Origin: Nonomuraea soli
GTDB lineage: Bacteria; Actinomycetota; Actinomycetes; Streptosporangiales; Streptosporangiaceae
NCBI RefSeq assembly: GCF_013761175.1
Contig: NZ_JACDUR010000007.1
Coordinates: 604,915 to 668,914 of the forward strand
DNA: 64,000 nt
Direction of reading: 5' to 3'
Of this stretch, positions 10,049 to 18,608 are shown in pieces. Under the pieces are notes generated by a model. The model did no database searches. It was not told the origin of the DNA and was given only the letters and a program-made list of their open reading frames with translations. A program made the position numbers and the translations under genes. Numbering within the stretch: the first letter of the stretch is position 1; each line of letters opens with the position of its first letter.

Positions 10049-11164
10049 ATGCTCACCACCCAGCGCCAGACCGTCCACCTGCCCGGTTCCGAGGCCTACG
10101 AGGCTCTGCGCAAGCCGCTGAACGCCGCTCTGGACCCGCGGCCCGCGATGGTCGTCGAGGCCTACGGCGTGGCCGACGTCAGGGCCGCGGTGCTGATGGC
10201 CACCGAGCGGAACCTGCCGCTCGCGGTGCAGGCCACCGGCCACGGCACCCACACCGAGGCCAACGGGGCGCTGCTGCTGCGCACCACCGCCATGGACGAG
10301 GTGGAGATCGACCCCATCCGCCGCGTCGCCAAGGTGGGCCCAGGCGCCCGCTGGGGAGCGGTCATCGACGCCGCCGCGCCGTACGGGCTGGTCCCGCTGG
10401 CCGGATCGTCGCGCGACGTCGGCGTCACCGGCTTCACCCTGGGCGGCGGCGTGGGCTGGCTGTCCAGGAGGTACGGCTTCGCGGCCGACAGCGTGATCCG
10501 CGCCCAGGTCGTCACCGCCGACGGCCGCCTGGTCAGCACCGACGAGCACCCCGACCTGCTGTGGGCGCTCAAGGGCGGCGGCGGCAGCTTCGGCCTGGTC
10601 ACCGAGCTGGAGTTCCGGCTCTACCCGGTCAAGCAGGTCTGGGCGGGCATCATCCCCTTCCAGGGCGACTACCGCGCGCTCACCGAGAAGGCGCCCGACA
10701 CCCTGAGCACGGCCCTGATCATCAGCCCCGAGGGCACCAAGCTGAAGGTCATGTCGACCGTGCCCGTCGAGGGCTTCGAGGCGATCCCCTTCCGCGAGGC
10801 GGTCATGGGCGGCACCCCCGCCAGGCACCTCGACTTCTTCACCGACCTGCACGACGACGTCATGGAGATGGCGGTCGAGGCGGGCAAGGAGGCGACCGTG
10901 GAGATCCGCCACTGGGGCGGCGCCATGGCCGGCCACCGCGGGCCCGTGGCCGCGGCGAACGCCTCCTACTCCGTGATCGTCAGCCAGGCGCTTCCCGGCC
11001 TGGCCGAGGCGTTCGGCCCGCACGCCACCGGAGGGTCGTTCCTGAACTTCCTGGCCGACACCGGCCGCACGCCCGACGCCTTCACCGGCTACGAGCGCCT
11101 GGCCGAGGCCAAGCGCGCGTGGGACCCGCGGGGCCTGTTCAGTGTCGGTCACTCCATCCGGTGA
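10049..11164 (+). CDS. FAD-binding oxidoreductase (PCMH/berberine-bridge type)
   Basis: The 371-residue flavoprotein has a PCMH-type FAD domain (ATGHGTHTEANGALLLRT near residue 57 and DVGVTGFTLGGGVGWLSRRY near residue 127). It ends with a BBE-type segment YERLAEAKRAWDPRGLF. Members oxidise alcohols, sugars or secondary metabolites with O2. The ATG at 10049 has AAGGAG 9 nt upstream. It is shorter than most (440-500 residues), with a compact substrate domain. The FAD-anchoring HxxxC pair is not obvious. The final 26 nt overlap the converging phosphotransferase gene. Confidence 0.85.
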   Translation: MLTTQRQTVHLPGSEAYEALRKPLNAALDPRPAMVVEAYGVADVRAAVLMATERNLPLAVQATGHGTHTEANGALLLRTTAMDEVEIDPIRRVAKVGPGARWGAVIDAAAPYGLVPLAGSSRDVGVTGFTLGGGVGWLSRRYGFAADSVIRAQVVTADGRLVSTDEHPDLLWALKGGGGSFGLVTELEFRLYPVKQVWAGIIPFQGDYRALTEKAPDTLSTALIISPEGTKLKVMSTVPVEGFEAIPFREAVMGGTPARHLDFFTDLHDDVMEMAVEAGKEATVEIRHWGGAMAGHRGPVAAANASYSVIVSQALPGLAEAFGPHATGGSFLNFLADTGRTPDAFTGYERLAEAKRAWDPRGLFSVGHSIR

Positions 11165-11786
11165 CGGCCTCGATGCGCTCCAGCCACGTCTTCTCGCCCT
11201 CGCCGCCCGGCTCCCACCGGCTGCAGAACTCCAGCAACTGGTGGCACCGGGCGAGCATCGCCGCCTGGCGTTCCGCCCAGGAGGGCACCGGCCCGCCGTA
11301 CGCCTCGAAGAAGTACGGCAGAGCGCCCACGTGCTCCGGGTGATGCATCCGTACGATCCACTCGCACCAGGCCAGATCCTCGATCGGCTCGCCCGCGTGG
11401 GCCCACTCCCAGTCGACGAGCGTGGCGCTCCCCAGATCCTCCAAGAGCATGTTGTTGGGCCCGAAATCGCCGTGGACCAGCACCTTGCCGCTCCTGATCG
11501 GCATCGACTGCACCAGGTGGAGCAGCGTGCCGCAGGCCGTCAGCACCTCTTTCGCGTGGCCGTCGTCGAGCAGGTCCTGTCCGTGCTCGCCCGCCACCCA
11601 CCGCGTGGTCAGGCTGGTGTCGCTGACCTTGACCACCGCGGGCACCGGCAGGCGTCCCCGATAGCGTCTGAGCATCGTGCGCTCGGTGTTGAGCCGCTCC
11701 TCGGCGTCGGGGCCCTGATAGCACTTCACCACGTACACGCCGTCACCCGTAGTGCTGTTGGTGTAGCCGTGCCGCAGGTGTCCCAT
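11139..11786 (-). CDS. Aminoglycoside-phosphotransferase-fold kinase
   Basis: The 215-residue protein has the APH/choline-kinase fold. The Brenner motif HGDFGPNNML supplies the catalytic Asp and Asn near residue 106, and LVDWEWAHAGEPIEDLAWCEW is the metal-binding segment. The N-lobe is short, beginning at GDGVYVVKCYQG with the ATP-contacting lysine. Substrates in this family range from antibiotics to sugars and choline, and none can be assigned. It converges on and overlaps the FAD oxidase gene by 26 nt. Confidence 0.82.
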   Translation of the reverse strand: MGHLRHGYTNSTTGDGVYVVKCYQGPDAEERLNTERTMLRRYRGRLPVPAVVKVSDTSLTTRWVAGEHGQDLLDDGHAKEVLTACGTLLHLVQSMPIRSGKVLVHGDFGPNNMLLEDLGSATLVDWEWAHAGEPIEDLAWCEWIVRMHHPEHVGALPYFFEAYGGPVPSWAERQAAMLARCHQLLEFCSRWEPGGEGEKTWLERIEAVTGWSDRH

Positions 11787-11912
11787 GAGGAGACATCCTC
11801 TCGCAGTCGGGCTCCGCTAGACGAGGGACGGGGCCGAACACGACACAGATCGGGCCGAGAAAGCATGACCCCGCCTAGTCACCTAAAGTAGTGATCTGTT
11901 ACACAGAGTGGT

Positions 11913-13055
11913 ATGCAGGGGCGTAACTTGACGCTGGCCACGCTGGCCTTCGCGATCACCTTCTGGGCCTGGAACCTCATCGGGCCCCTGTCGGGCAGCT
12001 ACAGCAAGGCGCTCGGGCTCTCGGCGACGCAGACCTCGATGCTCGTGGCCATCCCCGTGCTGGTCGGCTCGCTCGGCCGCATCCCGGTCGGCGTCCTGGC
12101 CGACAAGTTCGGCGGGCGGCTGATGTTCGCCGTCATCTGCTTCGTCACGATCATCCCGGTGCTCTTCGTCGGCTGGTCCGACTCCTACGGGTCGCTGCTG
12201 TTCTGGGGCTTCGTGCTCGGCGTCGGCGGCACCTCGTTCGCGGTCGGCATCCCGTTCGTCAACGCCTGGTACGAGCCGGCGAGGCGGGGCTTCGCGACCG
12301 GCGTGTTCGGCGCCGGCATGGGCGGCACGGCCCTGTCGGCGTTCTTCACCCCGCGGCTGGTCGAGTCGCTGGGCCGGGGCACCACGCACGTCGTGATCGC
12401 GATCGCGCTCGCCGCGATGGGCGTCATCATGCTGCTGGCCAGCCGCAACGCGCCGTCATGGCAGCCGTCGACCCAGCCTGCCATGCCCAGGATGAAGGAG
12501 GCGGCCAAGCTCAAGGCGACCTGGCAGTGCGCGTTCCTGTACGCCGTCGCCTTCGGTGGCTTCGTGGCCTTCTCCACCTACCTGCCCACCCTGCTCCAGA
12601 ACGTCTACGAGTTCGCCCAGACCGAGGCCGGGCTGCGGACCGCGGGCTTCTCCATCGCGGCCGTCATCGCCCGCCCGCTGGGCGGCGTGCTGAGCGACCG
12701 GGTCGGCCCGGTCAAGATCCTCATGGCCTCCTTCGCCGGGGCCGCGGTCATGGCCGTGGTGCTCTGCTTCAACCCGCCGCTGGAGTTCGCCGCGGGCGCC
12801 AGCTTCGTCCTGATGGCCTTCTTCCTGGGCCTGGGCACCGGCGGCGTCTTCGCCCTGGTGGCCAAACTGGTCGAGCCGCAGCGCGTGGGCACCGTCACCG
12901 GACTCGTCGGCGCGGCGGGCGGGCTCGGCGGCTACTTCCCGCCGCTGGTCATGGGAGCGGTCTACGAGACGACCGGCTCCTACACGATCGGCTACCTGCT
13001 CCTGGCCGCCACCGCGCTGGCCGCGCTCGTCTACACCCGGATGCTGAGAAAATGA
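11913..13055 (+). CDS. NarK/NNP-type major facilitator
   Basis: The 380-residue protein has about 12 membrane segments and MFS motif A-like IPVGVLADKFGGR near residue 58. It looks like the nitrate/nitrite porter family: the second glycine-rich signature GLVGAAGGLGGYFPP is good. The first (GVFGAGMGGTALSAFF) lacks the Asn of the canonical nitrate signature GGxGNxG, so the substrate may not be nitrate. A nitrate transporter or a related anion porter are both possible. No nitrate reductase gene is in the window. A short spacer separates it from the ABC genes. Confidence 0.75.
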   Translation: MQGRNLTLATLAFAITFWAWNLIGPLSGSYSKALGLSATQTSMLVAIPVLVGSLGRIPVGVLADKFGGRLMFAVICFVTIIPVLFVGWSDSYGSLLFWGFVLGVGGTSFAVGIPFVNAWYEPARRGFATGVFGAGMGGTALSAFFTPRLVESLGRGTTHVVIAIALAAMGVIMLLASRNAPSWQPSTQPAMPRMKEAAKLKATWQCAFLYAVAFGGFVAFSTYLPTLLQNVYEFAQTEAGLRTAGFSIAAVIARPLGGVLSDRVGPVKILMASFAGAAVMAVVLCFNPPLEFAAGASFVLMAFFLGLGTGGVFALVAKLVEPQRVGTVTGLVGAAGGLGGYFPPLVMGAVYETTGSYTIGYLLLAATALAALVYTRMLRK

Positions 13056-13063
13056 TTTGCCTG

Positions 13064-13090
13064 GTCAAGGGGCCATTTGGCAACCTTGAC
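13064..13090. promoter_or_regulatory. Short inverted repeat before the ABC pair
   Basis: gtcaagg (13064-13070) and ccttgac (13084-13090) are perfect complements with a 13-bp spacer, just before the ATG at 13096. It could be an operator or a weak hairpin ending the NarK-like transcript. Confidence 0.35.
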
Positions 13091-13095
13091 GGGCT

Positions 13096-14781
13096 ATGCG
13101 AACCCTCCCAGAAGCCGATCCCGGCACCCCTGACATCCGCGGCGCGCTCCGATACCTGTGGTGGAACGCACGCCGCCAGGCGACCCCGCTCCTGACGGGC
13201 ATCGCCTTCGCCGTGTTGTGGTGGCTGGCGCAGGCGTTCGTTCCGTACATCCTGGGCAAGGGCGTCGACGCGGTGACGGGCAAGGACACCGGGGCGCTCA
13301 TGACCTGGTCGGCGGTGCTGCTCGGGCTGGGCCTGCTGCAGGCCTTCGCGGGCGTCATGCGCCACCGCTACGCCGTCTACAACTGGCTGGCCGCCGCCTA
13401 CCGCACCGTCCAGGTGACCACGCGGCAGGCCACCCGCCTCGGTGCGACGCTGCCCAAGCGGCTGTCGACCGGCGAGGTCGTCAGCGTCGGCAACTCCGAC
13501 ATCGCCCACATCGGCAACGCGATGGACATCCTCCTGCGCGGCACCGGCGCGGTCGTCGCTATCGCCACGATCACCATCATCATGCTCTCCACCTCGGTGG
13601 AGCTCGGCCTGATGGTGCTGATCGGCGTGCCACTCATGGCCGCGGCCGTCGGACCTCTGCTCAAACCGCTGCACAAGCGCCAGAAGCACCAGCGCGACCT
13701 GCAGGGTGAGCTGTCGACCAGGGCCGCCGACATCGTGGCGGGCCTGCGGGTGCTGCGCGGCGTTGGCGGCGAGAAGGTCTTCGCCGACCGCTACCGCGAG
13801 GAGTCCCAGTCCGTACGGCACGCGGGCGTGCGCGTGGTCCGCGTCGAGTCACTGCTCGAAGGCGCCCAGATCCTGCTGCCCGGCCTGCTGATCGCCACGG
13901 TCACCATGGTCGGCGCCACCTTCGCCGTCGGCGGCCAGATCACCGTCGGCCAGCTGGTCGCCTACTACGCCTACTCGGTCTTCCTGATCGCTCCGATGCG
14001 CACCCTCATCGAGGCCGCCGACAAGCTCACCAAGGGAGCCGTCGCGGCCAAGCGGGTGATCCGCATCCTGTCGATCGAGCCCGAGGTCAGCGGCGGCACC
14101 GCCGGTTCGCTCGGCGGCGAGCTGCGCGACCTGGCCAGCGGCGTGCGCGTGCGCGAGGGCGAGCTGACCGCGCTGGCCGCCTCGACCACCGAGCAGGCGA
14201 TCGAGATCGCCGACCGGCTGGGGCGCTACAGCGACGGCCGCGTGTTGTTCGGCGACACCGACCTGGCCACGCTGCCGATCGACGAGGTGCGCTCGCGCAT
14301 CCTGGTCGCCGACAACGGCGCCCGCCTGTTCACCGGGCGGCTGCGCGACGAGCTGGGCGTACGCGACGTCGACGACTCCCTGATCAGTCAGGCGCTGCAC
14401 GCCGCCTGCGCCGACGACATCGTGGAGGCGCTGCCCGAGGGCCTGGAGGCGCACGTGGCGGAGTCGGGCCGCGAGTTCTCCGGCGGCCAGCAGCAGCGCC
14501 TGCGGCTGGCGCGTGCGCTGATCGCCGACCCGGAGGTGCTGATCCTGGTCGAGCCGACCAGCGCGGTCGACGCCCACAGCGAGGCCCGCATCGCCGAGCG
14601 GCTGGTCAAGGCTCGGGCGGGCAAGACCACGCTGATCTGCACCACCAGCCCGCTGGTGCTCGACCGCACCGACCACGTCATCTACGTCGAGGACGGCAGC
14701 GTGCTGGCCGAGGGCACCCACCGGTCGCTGCTGGCCGGCTCCAGGGAATACGCCATGACCGTCACGAGAGGGGAGGACTGA
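13096..14781 (+). CDS. ABC exporter half-transporter, degenerate ATP site
   Basis: The 561-residue protein has a six-helix exporter membrane domain (residues ~30-320) and a C-terminal ATPase. The ATPase keeps the signature SGGQQQRLRLARAL. The Walker A region reads LAASTTEQA instead of GxxGxGKST, Walker B reads LILVEPTS (V for the Mg-binding D), and the H-loop histidine is absent (LICTTSP). It must therefore work as the non-catalytic partner of the next gene. Its intact signature would complete the partner's ATP site. The genes are 1 nt apart. The transported substrate is unknown; drug or lipid export is common for this class. Confidence 0.88.
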   Translation: MRTLPEADPGTPDIRGALRYLWWNARRQATPLLTGIAFAVLWWLAQAFVPYILGKGVDAVTGKDTGALMTWSAVLLGLGLLQAFAGVMRHRYAVYNWLAAAYRTVQVTTRQATRLGATLPKRLSTGEVVSVGNSDIAHIGNAMDILLRGTGAVVAIATITIIMLSTSVELGLMVLIGVPLMAAAVGPLLKPLHKRQKHQRDLQGELSTRAADIVAGLRVLRGVGGEKVFADRYREESQSVRHAGVRVVRVESLLEGAQILLPGLLIATVTMVGATFAVGGQITVGQLVAYYAYSVFLIAPMRTLIEAADKLTKGAVAAKRVIRILSIEPEVSGGTAGSLGGELRDLASGVRVREGELTALAASTTEQAIEIADRLGRYSDGRVLFGDTDLATLPIDEVRSRILVADNGARLFTGRLRDELGVRDVDDSLISQALHAACADDIVEALPEGLEAHVAESGREFSGGQQQRLRLARALIADPEVLILVEPTSAVDAHSEARIAERLVKARAGKTTLICTTSPLVLDRTDHVIYVEDGSVLAEGTHRSLLAGSREYAMTVTRGED

Positions 14782-14782
14782 G

Positions 14783-16558
14783 ATGAGCACCACCATCCTT
14801 CCGGTCGCCGACCGGGCCCAGGTACGCGCGTACGCGCGGCGGCTGACGCTGAAGTACCCGCGCGAGCTCAGCGGCGCCCTCCTCCTGCACGGCCTGGCCG
14901 CCGTCGCGGGCCTGGCCGTGCCGTGGCAGCTCGGCCGGCTGGTCGGGGCCGTCCAGGACGGCGCCGACATCAACGTCGCCGTCGTCGCGGTGGCCATCGG
15001 CGCCTTCCTGGCGCTCCAGGCCGTCCTGGTGCGCTTCGCCACGCTGGCCTCGGCCAAGCTCGGTGAGAAGGTGCTGGCCGAACTCCGCGAGGAGTTCGTC
15101 GACCGGGTGCTGTCCCTGCCGCTGTCGACGGTGGAGCGGGCGGGCTCCGGCGACCTCATCACGCGCACCTCGCGTGACGTCGACTCGCTGTCGCGCACCG
15201 TGCGTCACGCGGTGCCGGAAACGCTGATCGCCGTCGTCACGTTCGCCATCAGCCTGGGCGGCGTGGTCCTGGTCGGGCCGCTGCTGGCGGCTCCCATGCT
15301 GCTGGCCGCGCCGCTGTTGTGGTTCTCCACCCGCTGGTACCTGAAGCGGGCACGCGACGGCTACCTGCGCGAGGGAGCCGCCTACGCGCAGATGACCGCC
15401 GGCCTGGCCGAGACGGTCGAGGGCGCCCGCGCCGTCGAGGCGCTGAGGCTCCAGGAGCGCAGGCACCGCCGCACCGACGACGACATCAGCCGCTCGTGGG
15501 CGGCCGAGCGCTACACGCTCGGCCTGCGCACGGTCTGGTTCCCCTGCGTCGACCTGGGCTACGTGATCCCGGTGGTCTCGACGTTGTTCGTCGGCGGCCT
15601 GCTCTACGTCAACGGCATGGCCACGATCGAGCAGGTCACCGTCGCGACGCTGCTGGCCCAGCAGCTCGTCGACCCCCTCGACCGGTTCCTGATGTGGATC
15701 GACGAGCTCCAGGTGGGAGCCGCCGCGATGGCGCGCCTGCTCGGCGTCTCCTCGGTGCCCGACGACCGCGCTCCCGGTACGGCCCAGCCGTCCGACGAGA
15801 TGCTGGCCGCCTCGAACGTGCGCTACGCCTACCGCGAGGGCCGCGACGTCCTGCACGACGTGTCGCTCACGGTCGCGCCGGGCGAGCGCCTGGCCATGGT
15901 CGGGCCCTCGGGCGCGGGCAAGTCCACGCTCGGCCGGTTGCTGGCCGGTATCCACGGCCCGCGCTCCGGCGAGGTCACCGTGGGCGGGGTGCCGCTGGTC
16001 GAGCTGCCCCTCGACGACCTGCGCGGCCACGTCGCGCTGGTCACCCAGGAGCACCACGTGTTCAAGGGCACGCTGCGCGACAACCTGGTCATCGCCCGGC
16101 CGGGCGCCGACGCCGACGAGGTGCTCGACGCCCTTCGCGCCGTCGACGCGCTCGACTGGGTGATGGCCCTGCCCGACGGGCTGGAGACCGAGGTGGGCTC
16201 GGGCGGCACGACCATCTCGCCCGCCCACGCCCAGCAGCTCGCCCTGGCCAGGCTGGTCCTGGCCGACCCGCACACCCTGGTCCTCGACGAGGCGACCTCG
16301 CTCATCGACCCGCGGGCGGCGCGCAACCTGGAGCGTTCCCTGGCGGCCGTGCTGGAGGGCCGGACCGTGATCGCCATCGCGCACCGGCTGTACACCGCGC
16401 ACGACGCCGACCGGGTGGCCGTGGTCGAGGGCGGGCGCATCAGCGAGCTCGGCTCGCACGACGAGCTGGTCGCCGCGGGCGGCTCCTACGCCGCGTTGTG
16501 GGACAGCTGGCACGGCACCGCTAACGCGGGTGTGCCCGCCGGTCGTGCGGAATCCTGA
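14783..16558 (+). CDS. ABC exporter half-transporter, catalytic partner
   Basis: The 591-residue protein has an exporter membrane domain and an ATPase with an intact Walker A (VGPSGAGKSTL), Q-loop (VTQEHHVF), Walker B (LVLDEATS) and H-loop (IAIAHRL). Its signature reads TTISPAHAQQLALARL in place of LSGGQ. With the preceding protein it forms one complete ATP site (this Walker A with the partner's signature) and one completely dead site. GGGAGG precedes the ATG, and the pair is one translational unit. Both halves are needed for function. Confidence 0.9.
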   Translation: MSTTILPVADRAQVRAYARRLTLKYPRELSGALLLHGLAAVAGLAVPWQLGRLVGAVQDGADINVAVVAVAIGAFLALQAVLVRFATLASAKLGEKVLAELREEFVDRVLSLPLSTVERAGSGDLITRTSRDVDSLSRTVRHAVPETLIAVVTFAISLGGVVLVGPLLAAPMLLAAPLLWFSTRWYLKRARDGYLREGAAYAQMTAGLAETVEGARAVEALRLQERRHRRTDDDISRSWAAERYTLGLRTVWFPCVDLGYVIPVVSTLFVGGLLYVNGMATIEQVTVATLLAQQLVDPLDRFLMWIDELQVGAAAMARLLGVSSVPDDRAPGTAQPSDEMLAASNVRYAYREGRDVLHDVSLTVAPGERLAMVGPSGAGKSTLGRLLAGIHGPRSGEVTVGGVPLVELPLDDLRGHVALVTQEHHVFKGTLRDNLVIARPGADADEVLDALRAVDALDWVMALPDGLETEVGSGGTTISPAHAQQLALARLVLADPHTLVLDEATSLIDPRAARNLERSLAAVLEGRTVIAIAHRLYTAHDADRVAVVEGGRISELGSHDELVAAGGSYAALWDSWHGTANAGVPAGRAES

Positions 16559-16605
16559 GCAGGCAGGGGCAGTCTCCCCGTTTGGGGATGCCAAGGAAGA
16601 GTCGG

Positions 16606-16657
16606 GCGACTGACGGTTTCACTCGGAGGATCATTTCTCCAGGGTCTCGTCAGTCGC
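16606..16657. promoter_or_regulatory. Inverted repeat in the ABC-LysR gap
   Basis: gcgactgac (16606-16614) and gtcagtcgc (16649-16657) are perfect complements 34 bp apart within the 152-bp gap between the ABC pair and the LysR gene. A smaller hairpin, tcccc/gggga, lies at 16575-16588. There is no T-run, so it may be either a terminator for the ABC operon or a LysR regulatory region. Confidence 0.4.
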
Positions 16658-16710
16658 CTGACCAGGTCCAACACCTGATTTTTCGGAATTAACTCAGATA
16701 TGTTGTCAAT

Positions 16711-17673
16711 GTGCTCGATCTCCATCCACGGTTGCTCCGTGCGTTCGTCGCGGTCGCGGACGAACTCCACTTCGGCCGGGCGGCCGCGCGGTTGTTCATC
16801 GCGCAGCAGGCGCTCAGCCGCGACATCAGGCGCCTGGAGGAGCAACTCGGCGTCGCGCTGCTCGTACGCTCGACGCGCAGGGTCTCGCTGACCCCTGCCG
16901 GTGCGCGGCTGCTCGACGGCGCCCGCGGGCTGCTGGCCGCCCACGACGAGCTGGTCTCCTCGCTCACCGCCCCGCCGCCGCTCCTGGTCGACGTCAACGG
17001 GCCGGGCGAGCACCCGATCCTGGCCAGGGCCAGGGAGCTGGCCCCGCGAACCGAGTTCCTGGCGCGCTACCACAACGGCCTGGCCTCGGCCGTCACCGCG
17101 ATGGTGGCGGGACGGCTCGACGTCTCCTTCGGGCGCTTCGCCGGCCTGACCCACGAGCTGCGCGCCAGGGTCTCCCACCGCCCCGTGCGATTCCACCCGC
17201 TCGCCGTGCTGATCGCCGACGACCACCCGCTGGCCGCGCTGCCCGAGATTCCGCTGTCGGTGCTCGCCTCCCACGAGCTCGACGTGCTGGAGGGCAACCC
17301 CGCCACCTCGGAGTGGACCGAGCTCGGGCGGCGGCTCGCGGCCGCGTTCGGGCTGCGGTTGTCGCGGCCGCACGTGCCCGCCATCGGGCCCGACGAGATG
17401 GGCCTCTACCTCCGCCGCCATCGCGAGGCCGTCCTGGCGGGCGTCGATCTCGACGGCGTGCCAGGCGCGGTCACGCGCCCGCTGGTCGACCCGGTGCCGC
17501 TGGCCCTGATCAGTCTCGTCCACCTGAAGGAACTGCGGCACCCCGGCCTCGACGCCCTGCTCGCCGTCGCTACGCCGGACCTGCGGCGCCCTCCTGGCTC
17601 GTGGCTTCCGGCCGAGGACGAGGAATTGCTGAGCGGCGATAGCGGCCGGGCGCCTGGCCGTACTCCCGCTTGA
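16711..17673 (+). CDS. LysR-family transcriptional regulator
   Basis: The 320-residue regulator has an N-terminal LysR winged helix (LRAFVAVADELHFGRAAARL, LSRDIRRLEEQLGVALLVR) in the first 60 residues, followed by an effector-binding domain. The start is GTG at 16711. Its last 104 bases overlap the converging AraC gene, and its C-terminal tail after about residue 285 is unusual and Ser/Gly/Arg-rich. No divergent target gene is present, so its regulon is unclear. Confidence 0.87.
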   Translation: MLDLHPRLLRAFVAVADELHFGRAAARLFIAQQALSRDIRRLEEQLGVALLVRSTRRVSLTPAGARLLDGARGLLAAHDELVSSLTAPPPLLVDVNGPGEHPILARARELAPRTEFLARYHNGLASAVTAMVAGRLDVSFGRFAGLTHELRARVSHRPVRFHPLAVLIADDHPLAALPEIPLSVLASHELDVLEGNPATSEWTELGRRLAAAFGLRLSRPHVPAIGPDEMGLYLRRHREAVLAGVDLDGVPGAVTRPLVDPVPLALISLVHLKELRHPGLDALLAVATPDLRRPPGSWLPAEDEELLSGDSGRAPGRTPA

Positions 17674-18532
17674 AGGCGTTGGCGAAGGCGAACTCCGAGC
17701 CGTAGCCGACGCGGGCGGAGATCTCGCTCAGCGGCGCGTCCGACTCGCGCAGCAGCCGCGCCGCGGTGGTCATCCGCCACCAGGTCAGGTAGCCGAGGGG
17801 CGGGCGGCCGACCAGGGCGGTGAAACGCTGGGCGAAGGCCGCCCTGGACAGCCTGGCGCGATCGGCGAGCGTCCGCACCGTCCACGGGTGCTCGGGCGCG
17901 TCGTGGACGGCCTGCAGGGCGGCGCCCACCGCCGGGTCGCCGAGCGCCCTGGCCCAGGTGGAGCCGGCCGGCTCGGTGAGCCAGGCCCGCAGCAGATACA
18001 CCAGCATCGTGTCGAGCAGGGCGAGGACGACGGTGTCGGCTCCCGGCCCCGGGCTGTCGGCCTCCGCGGCGAGCAGCTCGATCGCGGCCCTGAGCCGGGG
18101 ATGGTGGCCGAGCCTGGCGGGCAGGTGGATGTGGTTCGGCAGGTCGCGCAGCAGCGGGTGGGCGCGGCCGGGATCCAGCCCGTAGCCGCCGCACAGGGTG
18201 ACGGTCGCCTGGCCGGTGGCGCCGACGGAGTCGCGCACGAGCAGCCTGCTGTCCTGGAGCGGATCGCAGCGCGGCTCGTCCAGGTCGCGGTCGGGGGAGT
18301 CGGCCAGCGCGTAGGAGTGGCCGTGCGGCAAGAACAGCACGTCACCGACGTTCAGCGCCACCGGCTCGTGGTCCGGCCTGATCAGCCAGCAGGAGCCCTG
18401 GAGGATGATCTGGAATCCGGCGCTCCCCCTGACCTCGGGGAAACGCTGGCCCCAGGGGGCGTACCAGGTCACCGTGGCCGAGCTCGGCCGGCCGGAGCGC
18501 ACGCTGGCGAGCACGTCGCTGAGGATGTCCAT
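17570..18532 (-). CDS. AraC-family regulator with cupin-type sensor
   Basis: The 320-residue protein has an N-terminal cupin-like sensing domain (VRGSAGFQIILQGSCWLI, VALNVGDVLFLPHGHSYAL). The C-terminal AraC double HTH has RAAFAQRFTALVGRPPLGYLT and SEISARVGYGSEFAFANAFK. It is divergent from the MDR oxidoreductase across 76 bp that hold palindromes, the usual layout for an activator of that gene. The coding end runs 104 nt into the LysR gene. Confidence 0.88.
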   Translation of the reverse strand: MDILSDVLASVRSGRPSSATVTWYAPWGQRFPEVRGSAGFQIILQGSCWLIRPDHEPVALNVGDVLFLPHGHSYALADSPDRDLDEPRCDPLQDSRLLVRDSVGATGQATVTLCGGYGLDPGRAHPLLRDLPNHIHLPARLGHHPRLRAAIELLAAEADSPGPGADTVVLALLDTMLVYLLRAWLTEPAGSTWARALGDPAVGAALQAVHDAPEHPWTVRTLADRARLSRAAFAQRFTALVGRPPLGYLTWWRMTTAARLLRESDAPLSEISARVGYGSEFAFANAFKREYGQAPGRYRRSAIPRPRPEATSQEGAAGPA

Positions 18533-18542
18533 GACCCAAGAC

Positions 18543-18577
18543 TATGGCGTATGAATGCCATACTCTCACGCATTCAT
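18543..18577. promoter_or_regulatory. Overlapping palindromes between AraC and oxidoreductase
   Basis: tatggc (18543-18548) pairs with gccata (18557-18562), and atgaatgc (18551-18558) pairs with gcattcat (18570-18577). The two overlapping inverted repeats fill most of the divergent promoter and are good candidates for the AraC binding region. Confidence 0.5.
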
Positions 18578-18608
18578 CGTCTTGATCCCGGCTCGTAGGT
18601 TGGGTCAC

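Noticed and set aside
9922..10059. N-terminal extension of the ATPase regulator to 10059
   Set aside because: It would cross the divergent promoter and the FAD oxidase start, and the extra residues look non-coding.
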